Assembly: GCF_001653235.2 (NCBI RefSeq)
Contig: NC_035796.1
Location: 372,001-436,000, forward strand
Direction: 5' to 3'
Length of the DNA: 64,000 bases
DNA from: Pochonia chlamydosporia 170
Lineage: Eukaryota; Ascomycota; Sordariomycetes; Hypocreales; Clavicipitaceae
Shown piece after piece: positions 54,331 to 64,000 of this stretch. The notes beneath the pieces are model-generated. The model worked only from the letters and a program-made list of their open reading frames with translations. It had not been told where the DNA came from and searched no databases. The position numbers were made by a program, and so were the translations under genes. Numbering within the stretch: position 1 is the stretch's first letter; each line of letters starts with the position of its first letter.

Positions 54331-55861
54331 CTATTTCGACCACTCTCCGCCCATGAATCTGTTCAAGAAATCAAGCGAGCCCTCACCTTCATACTCCGGA
54401 ACAGTATGACCAGCCTTGTAGATCTGCATCAACGACAAACCCTGCGCAGCTCTAACATTTCCATAATTCTTACCCGATTTGGAACGCAGGTCCTGTCGCT
54501 TGGCGGCGTTGAGCGCACTCTTTCCAGGCCAGTCGAGAGCAAGGGTCCAGGCCTCGTTGCCAAGCCAGTTGCAGATATAGTCAATGTCACCAGCGTAAAT
54601 AAGGACAGGAATCTCCTTGAGAATTCCGGGGATGACTTTCTGAGCAGGGCTCATCCAGTCACCGTTGTTGACAAACTTGCCATAGACGTCAAAGTTGCAC
54701 TGCTCATACGCGCGGTTGGCCTCCACGCCGAGGGCCTGCTTGGTGTTGGAGGACTTGAGGAACTGAACTGAGTAGGTGGGCTTGCCTGTGCCGTTGGGAG
54801 ATGTGATGTCGTAGACACTCTTGTCGGTTCCACGCTGGTAGACGCCCAGGACGTTGGTGTTGCAGTATCTGGTGGCTTGGGAGCAGACGCTGGCGTTGCC
54901 GCCGTCATAGCATCGCTTAATTTGGCGCTGGCATTCGGGTTCGGCGTTCTTCATGGTCTGGCAATCTCTGGCGGATAGTACGGCTGGGTAGCCGCCCTGG
55001 CCGCATGCCGTGGGACGATAGTATAAGTACTGAATGTAGGGATCAGTGAGACCGTTGCCAATAGCCAGACCCTTGAGGTTGATGTTGCGGTCCTTGTGAG
55101 AGAGAATCTCACTGCCGATGGATGGAATGTAGTGTCCGGCGTAGGATTCACCAGTGACGAAGAAGTCTTGCTTGGCGTATTGCGGGAATTGGTGGAAAAA
55201 CAAGGTGAGCATGGCATAGATGTCTTTGGCGGCAGCTGGGGAGCTTCCGACTGTTCCGTTTCCATATGAGTACCCTACATTAACGGGCTGGTCGATGAAA
55301 ATGACGGAGGCGTTGGAGTTCCATGAGTACGGGTTGTTGACTGGCTTCAGGTCTGGTCTGGGAATGGTAGCAGGACCGAGCTCGTCAAACAGGCCGAAGA
55401 AGGAGGAGCATCCTGGACCACCGTTGAGCCAAAGAACAACAGGGTCCGTGGCTGGGTTATTTCTGGACTCGAAGAACCCTTGGTGTAGAGTGTTAGTATA
55501 CGCCGTGTATCCAAGAGCGTTCGAGTGCTTGGAGCTATTTACAGTAAAACAGGTGCTTGTCCTTTTCGTCATCATCAAGATAGCCACTCAGCTGCTTGAC
55601 TTTGTCGACGCCAAGCTTGGCAGGATCGGTCTGTCGAACTCTCAACTGGTAGTTGGCTAACTGGCCTTCTAGTCTTTTGTGAGCACCGGGTCTCTCGCTG
55701 GCAGCCTGAACATCAGCGCCCTTAACAATGTGGTCCCAGAAACTGTCCGGTCTGCGAGTGATTGCTTCGTCGGACGAGGAATCCCATTTAATTTCCTTGG
55801 AAAGGTCGGCAACAGCGGTTGAGGCCGCAGCCAAAAGGAGACCGGGAGTAGAGAACCGCAT
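54331..55861 (-). CDS. Serine carboxypeptidase Y homolog (family S10)
   Basis: Two exons, 55861-55543 and 55478-54331, give 488 residues; the 64-bp intron splits the Trp codon of the conserved FYWFFESRN. A signal peptide ([16 protein letters not shown]) and a prosegment of about 85 residues precede the catalytic part. Family motifs follow: [36 protein letters not shown] with the nucleophile Ser (about 218), [15 protein letters not shown] with the acid Asp, and [10 protein letters not shown] with the base His. Multiple cysteines in the CDTMK-like region (residues 290-340) match CPY disulfides. The enzyme removes C-terminal residues from peptides in the vacuole. At 488 residues it is shorter than typical fungal CPY (about 540), mainly in the prosegment. 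Confidence 0.92.
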
Positions 55862-57793
55862 GGTGATGAACAAGGTAGCAAGGTAAACTTGAGACGCACA
55901 AACTGAGAACAAACTCCCCTATTCAACTGATGGAACTCATCTACTTATACAACAGAGATTCTTTCTGTTGTCCTACGCACGTGGTAATAACCGTGCGCAT
56001 GATCATCCCTCAAGCCATCAACAATGTCACCTCATTTGCAGCTTGCGATTTGTGGTTTACGAAACACAGCCAGGATTGCGATTGATAGCCTACGTCTAGT
56101 CAGGAAGGTAAGAAGGAGGAGTGGCATCACATTTCGCATCACTTTAAAAATAAATGGTAAACGTTCGGTGAGCCTAGAGTTTGCTAGCCAGGCCCCGACA
56201 TATCGCCATTCATCTATCCAGTTGTGAATTTGGTTCCACAGCATGAATACCCAATGGTCCCTCTTACTGTCCATAACGAGTAGGTATGAACTAGGAATAT
56301 CCTCCTGGGTAGCCCAAAGTAGCAGCTGCATAGTCCAGAAAACCCAATTGTTCCACTTCTCCGCTTTATCAACTAGTTGAATGCTACCATCCACAAGACA
56401 TGAAACCGGGGCATTGATGGTGGCGCTGATAGGTTATCTGTTGCCGCCTGGGGTTGGACGGGAAGGCTTGTTGCACGCCGTGGTTACAGTTATTATCAAG
56501 GTTCTCTTTTCATGCTCAGCTGCCAGGGGGTAGGTAAAATGCCGAAGCCGGGGATGGCGACATAAAGGCTCTCGACATGGATGTTCTTCATGCGTCCAGA
56601 TTCTTGGCCCTTTCGGTTCAAGGGCATCCATTACGAGAGACTTGACGCACCATGTTCGGCGGCATATCTATATGGTGGCGCTGGTATTTTCTTTTTGTCT
56701 TTAGTGATGGAGGTTGAATGAAGCATGTTCCCATCCATTCCGGGCAGCTGGATTCATACAACTTCCGGATCCTCGTAAAGACAGGTGATTCTTCAAAATC
56801 CGCACTACACCAAAAGATCGCATCACACTACCATCAACATGTGTCCCTGAATCGATTTACGGGGTTTGGTGTAAACGCCAAGAAGCGACGGGAGCTGAAA
56901 ACGTCGTTAGTTCCACGCGTATCCGATCGTGATACCTTGGCAACCCAATGTGAGAGACAACAAGCAGATAGAAAGAGGGATAGAATTGTACCTTTCTTGA
57001 ATCGACGCATGTCTGCGGGAAAGTTGGCGGCATTGGTTAAGTTGCACTGGGACAACGCTACGTTTACTGAGGCCGGGTAAGGCTACAATAGTTCCAGACA
57101 TCGGACCCGAATCCCAACTTCCTAGTACGGCAATCAAAGCTTTCTTAATCTACGGGCGGGTAATCAGTGCGCTAGCCCTTCGAGCCGGTTTACAAGCAAC
57201 AGATACTCCGTACTCCTTGTATACGACTAAAATCTGGGGTGATCCCGGCATCCATATGCTGTTTCTCCTGAATTTCCCGCCTTTCAATGACTCGCATCGC
57301 TTATCGTAGAATTCTTTATTCTCTTCGGAAGACTTGGCGGCCAAGTACTCCACAAGCGACACAATGTCTCAAAAGCCATTACGCCTTTTGTGATTCGTGT
57401 ACACTTAGACCTTTATTTTCGAGGATTTTGACAGCCTGGACTCAAAATTTCGGGCCAATAACATGTCTCATTGACTAGAATTGTTTCAATATGATGTTTG
57501 GCTGGCAGACAGGCCCTCTCATGACCGGTCCTCGGGACATAAGCGCCGCCAAGAACCAACATCGCATGACAACACAAGGTCTGCATATAGACGTGATATA
57601 TACTTTTAACCAGACATATAAGTAATACTTCCAATGCTCTGTCTACTACATATTTCCACCGCTGAAATATGGTTCTCCAATGTAATAGTAGTCGTGTTTA
57701 ACGTCAGCACACATGCCTCATAAGTACATGACCTCTTCATGCATACTATATGCACCTTTATCTCATCTCATGGCAATAGAAGGCCTTCATTGC
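55862..57793. other. Intergenic, no gene seen
   Basis: 1.9 kb between two minus-strand genes. A 120-codon minus-strand frame at 56032-56394 has a hydrophobic look but no ATG at its head and no family match. A plus-strand 120-codon frame at 56718 is basic and featureless. Confidence 0.45.
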
Positions 57794-58769
57794 TCACGGT
57801 TTATGATTTCTGCCCAGGAACTTAACAACCCTTGGTGAGATGTCAATCGCCGAGCCAGGGCCTGGCCACCCATGCCCATGGTTCTCTATCCGGATATGTT
57901 CCAGCGCTCCAGGAATACCACGACAGTTATACTTGATGTCGCGAACTCCTTTGCCCAAATCGGTCTCCTGTGGTCCGCCACACTGATTTCGTTTAGCCCA
58001 TCTATTAACCCAGTCCGGAATTGAAGGAAGCGGCCCGCCTTTCCCAATCGGAGTCCCATTGTACGGAATAGTCTTATCAGCCACACCGTGAAATTCGAAC
58101 ATTGGGAGCGGCGATCGAGACGGCGTACAGTTCACATTGCCGTTTACATCGGTATAAAAAGCGCCGGAGATGGGAGCAAAAGCAGCAAATTGACCACCGT
58201 GCTCGGGAGAACAGGCAAGGGTATTGACAAACCCGCCGCCATTAGAATGTCCAGTGGCGTAGATGCGGGATTCATCGACGCAGTAGTTGTTCTTGATACG
58301 GCTGACGAGGTCGGTGGTGAATATTTTGTCGCTCACGCCGGGTCGTGCGTAGGTTGGACCTTGCCAGGCTCCCTGCAATGGATCAATTAGTCTCATAGTA
58401 CCTAAAGAATTGGGCTTGCGATGATCATACGTCGATGCCTTTGGGGTAGACAACAATCATGTCAGGGTTGATGGTTTCATCAGAGAAGCGAGTTTGAGTC
58501 TCAAATTTGGTAGGATTATTGCCATGTCCGTGGTAGGCAATCATGAGCGGTTTAGCGGTTCGAGGATTATAGTTGGACGGAAGATGGATTCTATAAGTGC
58601 GAGTTCCGCCACCTTTGGGACTATCAAAGCTAAACTCTCGCGTTTGGCCTACAAAGTTGTGAGTTTTGCCGCATCCCGGAGAAGCACGGCGCTCAATCGC
58701 ACCGCCATTGACACCTGTACATATGCCGAGGAAGATTAGGAAGGCGACGAAGTCAAGGAGAAGTATCAT
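57794..58769 (-). CDS. Secreted feruloyl esterase-like enzyme (CE1 / PHB-depolymerase-like)
   Basis: Two exons on the minus strand, 58769-58431 and 58372-57794, give 305 residues from the ATG at 58769. Signal peptide: LLLDFVAFLIFLGICTGVNG. The mature protein starts near the Cys in ASPGCGK. The family motifs are RTYRIHLPSNYNP, LMIAYHGHGNN (oxyanion strand), the nucleophile in YATGHSNGGGF (Ser about 156), an acid in FHGVADKTIPY and the base His in ENHGHGWPGPG. This matches fungal type C/D feruloyl esterases and related acetyl-xylan or PHB-depolymerase-like esterases, which cut ester bonds in plant cell-wall polysaccharides. Together with the GH79 enzyme it indicates plant polymer use. Exact specificity cannot be told from sequence. 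Confidence 0.88.
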
Positions 58770-61766
58770 GATCCTAGATGTTGATAGCAAAAGTTGGGGT
58801 CGCACTCGAGAATTCTCGCTACTAGAGACGAGACCTAGCGCCACGGCATATATATAACCATGCTATTAATGTGATCTACAATCGGGCGCTTAAATGACGA
58901 GGCTTTAAAATATCCTGGGTGGTCATGGCGTTTTCGTTGGCGACAACAATGGGGACACATTGCCAGGCTCTTCCGGCTATATTGATGTATAATTGGTGAG
59001 ATGTAACCATGTCGAATCCTGGCCCTCGGGATTCAACTTAAATTCAGGAATAACACGTTTCATCATCGAGATCCAAGTACGTTGGCTTATTGGTAGGAGT
59101 AGTGTCAGCAATAATCTGCTCGCACAGCCATGCTGACGCTGCTGGGATGTCAAATGCGATCCACCGCCACGACATATTATAGTCCCAGTTCGAGGTGGTA
59201 TAGAACACGATATTAGCTGAAGTACAGTAGCACACAGCATTGTAACCGAGCCAATGTCGTGTTCCATATTCCCTCACTCATGTCAACATCGCATTGCCTC
59301 ATCTCTAACAGAAATTGATCTTTAAATCCCAATTTTGTTGCAACTTGTTTGTAAGCCTAATTTACCACAAAGCCCTACTCTTGGACTTGCGATCGGCAAC
59401 ACAAAGGCTATGCGGGCTGGGGTCAGCTGCCAATATTTGCAGCATCTCATCTAAGCTCTGACATGATCACCGCATGTTAGTGCATATGCGTAAGAAAATT
59501 GGCCCCGACGGGGAAGCACGGCCACAGAAAAGTCTGGGTCGCGGCTTAGCACAATGGTCATAACGTCATTCTCTATAAAGGCAGGGTTTCTGGTCGCCTC
59601 TTTCAAGCTTGGGAACTCTGAGTCGACGAATAATTGATATGAGGTGAGTGGATGAACCTTGAAAAGAGGGCTCGTCTTGGTATACTAAAACGAGAGGAAC
59701 TTGACCAATAAACACCCATTATGAGTTTCCAATGTTAGTGTTGAAGATGAGAATCCTGTTCCTAGCGATTCCAGCGGCAACCATGGCGTCCGGATATGCA
59801 ATACAATACGCCACTGCGGGTTACAGTTACACAGCGCCATAAGCTGCATCTTGGCAAGCCATGGGGGAAACTCCGTTCAGCTTCACAATGGATGTGGCGC
59901 AAAGTCAATTCGAGTTACGCATTGGGTTACACTACACATCTTCGGACTGCGACAACAGACAAACGTGTCAGGTGTTACAAGGCATGTTTATTCTGTGCTC
60001 GTCTTGAACTGTTGTGCACACAGCCGCTGAACAGTAGATGGTATAGCACACATCCTAGAACTCAACACTACACCAACCTGCTTTGGCCTATTTCGGATTC
60101 AATGAACCGGCATCATGGTGGCAACTGGATCGGACAGTTGTCCCCAAGCAAAGATGTTGGGGTTGAACAACACTCCGTCGACTTGACTTCGAGGTGAGGT
60201 GCGCGATGCCCAAAGTCGCCAAGAAGAATAGCCATCGCCGCAGTTTTGAACTCAAACAAGCCCCCTTTTGAACTATGGAGTCGGAAGCTGGCTCAACTGG
60301 GCAGTAACTCTTCAAGATTGTGAGAGTTCAAGGATGCTCAAAGTCGTATTGAAGACTATCGGGCACTATGACCTCCGTGGTAGAAGGCCGGCTCCGTGCC
60401 GCCTTGCTTGGGGCCACAAAATATGTCAAGTTGTTTCTAGGTCATCGAACTCTGACGGCGATACATTCCTCGGAGCCCGGCAGGACGTAAGCGTTCACAT
60501 CTGAAGGGCGGTGGATGGAAAGATTGTTGCCAACCAAAGACACGTAGAAATGTCCGACGTAGATATTTTGTTTAATGACTATTTTGTTGCTGTTATCCTG
60601 CTCGTCCGGCGCGTCCCCGATGATCGCGTGCGGATCTTGGGCCTCCAGAGGGAGTGGGCAAGCGGCAAGCGAATTCGGTCGCGAAGGCGCTCTATCACAA
60701 CTCACAGGAATACATAAATTGCGTCTGTGAGTCCGGGTCTACATTTTGATGATTTAATTGGTGCAGGGCGGCATTCAATCGTCGAATTGGTCCCATTTAT
60801 CCCATGACCAAGGCCCGAGCACAGCTAGGCACCAAAGACTCCATCCTTGGAGATGAATTGCAGGTCGGCATGCAGCTTCAATGTTGGCAAGAAAGTTGGA
60901 CTGCAGCCAGATATTATATATATATTAAAAAAATAAACTGAAATGAAACGGGGCTAAACACTCAGTTTAAGAAGTCAGGGCGTCATTCCCCTGTTCAAAT
61001 GGCCTCTGAGACCTTGTGTGTCGCTTGAATCGAACGATTGGCATTTAACCTCGACATCCAAGCACTTGGTACGGTACTCCGTCGTGAGATTAGATTGCCA
61101 TAAGGCTGCTTCATGTGGATGCTGTCGACCGACTCGTTGTCCAATCGCATCTGAGCGTTTCTTCGGTTCAAGCGAAACAAGATGACATGGCGAAGTGAGT
61201 ACTTCTGTTGTTTAATATATGGGACTATGCGGTTAAAATTGAGAACTGAACCCCAAATGTCGTCGTCCACACCCAGAACTGCGACACAAAAACGCCACCG
61301 CTCCCATAACAAACTTGACTAGATGACCTGCCGACGTTTTAACATCTTCCCTTACCCCTGCATGGAACATTCAACACATGGCTCTCCTCACATCTGTGCG
61401 TACACTCACAATGGGCCAGTCAATGTCTTGAAAAGGTGCTCCAGGACGTGACTGTGTTCACTTGAATCGTCATAGTAGGCTGAACGCACCATACCAAATT
61501 GCAATGTTGCAGTGTCCCAAAGAGAGCGGGCTGTTACATACTTCAAGATCGATCCCAACTTGATGATACCAATTGGGCAACAAAGTGAGAAAGAAGCATC
61601 CGTCACTGTCTGTGCGTATGCTTCAGTGTAGAAGGATATATATCACGCTCATTAGATTCCTCTAGGTCCCAAGCAACATTAGCTTCCGACTTGAACGTGG
61701 TAGCTGCAGTCCCACTGTTAAGAACTTTCCTTCAATGCCGACCTCAAAAATGTTGTTATTTTGGCC
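58770..61766. other. Gene-poor 3-kb stretch
   Basis: Divergent region between the esterase and the CFEM receptor. It contains an AT-rich tract at about 60910-60945 and short featureless frames. Part may belong to the 5' end of the CFEM receptor gene, whose start is uncertain. Confidence 0.4.
58848..58857 (-). promoter_or_regulatory. TATA element of the esterase gene
   Basis: GGTTATATATATGCC on the minus strand lies about 85 bp upstream of the start at 58769. Confidence 0.45.
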
Positions 61767-63240
61767 ATGTGTGGCATTCCTGTGGTGATGGACCTTTCCC
61801 TGCTTTGCCGAGCAGAGCAGGTCAGCAATGGAAACGGTCAAGTCCTAAAGTCGCCCGTACAAGTTCTGGCAAGCATCCCATCTTGCGCGGTAAGTTTACA
61901 TCAAACCACCGTGCTAAATATATAACGGTCCGCTTCCAGGTCAGCAGATCAGCTAACTCAATCCGTCCAGAGGCCATGTTTAGTGACAGCTGTGACAAAG
62001 TCTACGTGTCCGCTCACTGACATGAAATGTATTTGCTCCAATAAGAAGATTGATGAAGACGCTGAAAAATGCATATTGGGTGCTTGCACAGTCCCCCAAG
62101 CACTAGGCACGTATGACAAGAACAAGAACAAGCTCCTCATCTACGTCTCTGCTAACATACATACATGAAGCCACCAAAAATATAACTTCCACCGCCTGCA
62201 ATGCCCCCATTCGGGACAAGTCATCGCGGTATAGCGCCATGTCAATTTCCTTTGGAGTCATAACCGTCCTTATCGGCCTTGTGCGCATCATCTACAAAAA
62301 GTCTATAAAAGCAACCAAAACACTCAGCCCCGACGACTGGGTCATCATTGTTGCGCTTGCACTCCGCATACCCGGCATTGTCATCAATGTCCAGGGGCTG
62401 GCTCGCCACGGACTGGGTAGGGATGTCTGGACTCTAGGCCCAGAGTTAGTCACCTTTGCCCAGTTCTTCTTCGCCGAGGAAGTCATGTACTTTATAGAGT
62501 TGTCTCTCATCAAGCTTGCCTTGTCGCTCTTTTTCTTTTATATCTTCCCGTCCAAAAACATCCGACGACTTCTTCTAGGTACAACTATTTTTAACGCTCT
62601 CTATGGGGGAGCCTTTGTTATAGCGGCTATTTTCCAATGTACGCCTATCAGTTACTTCTGGACTAAGGAATTTACGCCTTCTAATGGCCATTGCATCAAC
62701 CTTAATGTATTTGGCTGGGTTCACGCCGCTATTAGCATTGTTCTTGATGTTTGGCTCATTGCTATACCTCTTAGCCAAATTCCGGCGCTAAAGCTACACT
62801 GGAAGAAGAAAGTCGGCGTGATAATCATGTTTCTTGTCGGAACATTGTAAGTACTTTGAAGAAAATCCCCCCATAACCCGGTTTGCTAACAGGGACATTA
62901 AACTAGTGTCACTATCGTCTCCATTTTGCGCCTACAATCCCTCATTACGTTTGCCAACTCACATAACCCAACCTGGGACCACTATGAAGTTATATACTGG
63001 TCCACTATTGAGATCAACGTTGGGATAATCTGCTGCTGCCTCCCTGCCATGCGGCCACTGCTGGTCCGGCTCATCCCGGGACTGGGATCGGGTACAAATA
63101 ACGCAAAGTCCAACATGGAGGACTACAGCGGAGGATCTCAGGAGCAGAGTAAAAACAATTTGTCCATGAATAAGGAGCAGTATATGCTTTCAAACTCGCA
63201 GTCTAGCAAGTCGCGTCTGCGACGAGGCAGTGGTAAGTGA
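61767..63240 (+). CDS. CFEM-domain rhodopsin-like (Pth11-type) receptor
   Basis: Four exons, 61767-61889, 61971-62106, 62171-62846 and 62907-63240, give 422 residues; all phases match. Exons 1 and 2 form a CFEM domain: [19 protein letters not shown], then [12 protein letters not shown], then [15 protein letters not shown], with the eight-cysteine pattern largely visible. Exon 3 continues [18 protein letters not shown] and enters seven hydrophobic segments of the fungal rhodopsin domain, including [12 protein letters not shown] and [11 protein letters not shown]. The Ser/Asn-rich tail is cytosolic. The intron 62107-62170 starts with GC (AG/GCACGT) rather than GT; the nearest GT donor gives the wrong phase. 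The start at 61767 is tentative, because no strong signal peptide follows it. Pth11-type receptors sense surface or host cues. Confidence 0.8.
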
Positions 63241-64000
63241 CGTCCCCTGAATAAAAACGGACAAGGCTAAAGATTATGGTAGATACGGAGTCAGTGTGGC
63301 GAGACTAGGACTCGTTTGTATCAGCATTGTTAGATGGGTCAAATTAGCGATCCAATTCAAGCCATTTTAGTTGAGCATAACGAATACTTCACCTGTAGGA
63401 ACGCGAAGAGGATCAAATGTTACTAGGAAGTTTGCGAGTTATATTTCACGGGCTAACTTGGCCGGTGTTTGTGTATAATAATTACTTACTTTCGCCCAAG
63501 TTGCGATTAGGCAACTAAATAGATACGCAGTCCCCAGTCTCGAGGTTGCTTACTTTTTTTTTTCTTCCTTGTCCCTGAGCTCTAAATAAGCAGTTGCATG
63601 AGGCCGTGACGGTGAACAAACAGCGGCTCAGCTAAGACTCACGATAGGGATGGCGCAATGCCAGACGATGAACAGCTCAAGAGGACTAAGAATCTCAACG
63701 AGGGTCATCCAACATGTACAAGTTGCCTTTGGTTTGGTCATAGTTTTGCTCTAGAGTGATCTTGTAGTAGTGCAGGACAAACCCATTACCCATGCATTCA
63801 GACTGCCCTAACCTCCAAGGTACTTAGAACCAATGTCCCAATCAGAACCAAAGACCAACAGCAACATATTTCACTTAAACTGTGACGCGGCAGAAACTAA
63901 CATGGCCTGAATCGCCTGAACACAGCGCATTTTGTTGATCTGCACGCTACATGTAGCTAGTGACGACTCAACAACAATGCATTCAAAGGTGGGAGAGGTC
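63241..64000. other. Right-edge region, no gene seen
   Basis: 3' flank of the receptor gene. No frame, repeat or motif of note is visible up to the window end. Confidence 0.45.

Noticed and set aside
56032..56394. 120-codon hydrophobic minus-strand frame
   Set aside because: No ATG near its head, and the hydrophobic part is not organised into clear helices; no family match.
1..64000. tRNA, rRNA, CRISPR arrays, autonomous transposons
   Set aside because: None recognised on reading both strands. CRISPR arrays are not expected in a fungal genome. A tRNA scan would be needed to exclude a missed tRNA.

Overview
The window is nuclear DNA of a filamentous ascomycete (Pezizomycotina, most likely a Sordariomycete such as a member of Hypocreales; the order is an inference). 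The signs are many 45-100 bp GT-AG introns with CTAAC-type branch sites, and fungal-specific families: HET domain, Zn2Cys6 and C2H2/Zn2Cys6 regulators, CFEM/rhodopsin receptors, eqolisin, PTR2 and DHA1 MFS carriers. I reconstructed exon structures by eye from frame continuity and family motifs. No rRNA, tRNA, CRISPR or intact transposon was recognised.

1-12.8 kb: sulfatase 3' end, a HET-domain gene, a mitochondrial inner-membrane/LEA-like protein, a DHA1-type MFS transporter, a large CorA-like membrane protein and an SRPK-like kinase with altered catalytic residues. Two 115-bp direct repeats (about 91% identical) bracket the CorA-like gene.

12.9-23.8 kb: a nutrient block. A secreted GH79 glycosidase and an MFS sugar transporter diverge from a shared 1.1-kb promoter. 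A secreted glutamic peptidase (G1), a mitochondrial copper nitrite reductase and an arrestin-like trafficking adaptor follow.

24.8-31.6 kb: three consecutive recognisable genes, each broken by small lesions: a rhodopsin-domain protein (homopolymer frameshift), an SDR (one missing base) and a coiled-coil protein built on 84-bp repeats (8-bp duplication plus a Gln-to-stop change). This is either a decaying accessory segment or a stretch of assembly errors.

31.6-43.3 kb: mostly gene-poor, with one Zn2Cys6 regulator at 35.7-37.8 kb. A long non-coding stretch lies upstream of a PTR2 peptide transporter with strongly biased codons.

46.3-58.8 kb: a block of small metabolic genes. An alpha/beta hydrolase, FAD synthase, a diverged complex I PSST (NDUFS7-like) subunit without a visible presequence, a double-DNA-binding-domain regulator, a second alpha/beta hydrolase of the same type, a carboxypeptidase Y and a feruloyl-esterase-like CE1 enzyme. 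61.8-63.2 kb: a CFEM-containing Pth11-type receptor with an inferred GC-AG intron.

No single proven new system is present. The best leads are the repeat-flanked CorA-like gene, the 46-54 kb block with the PSST paralog, and the serial gene decay at 25-31 kb.
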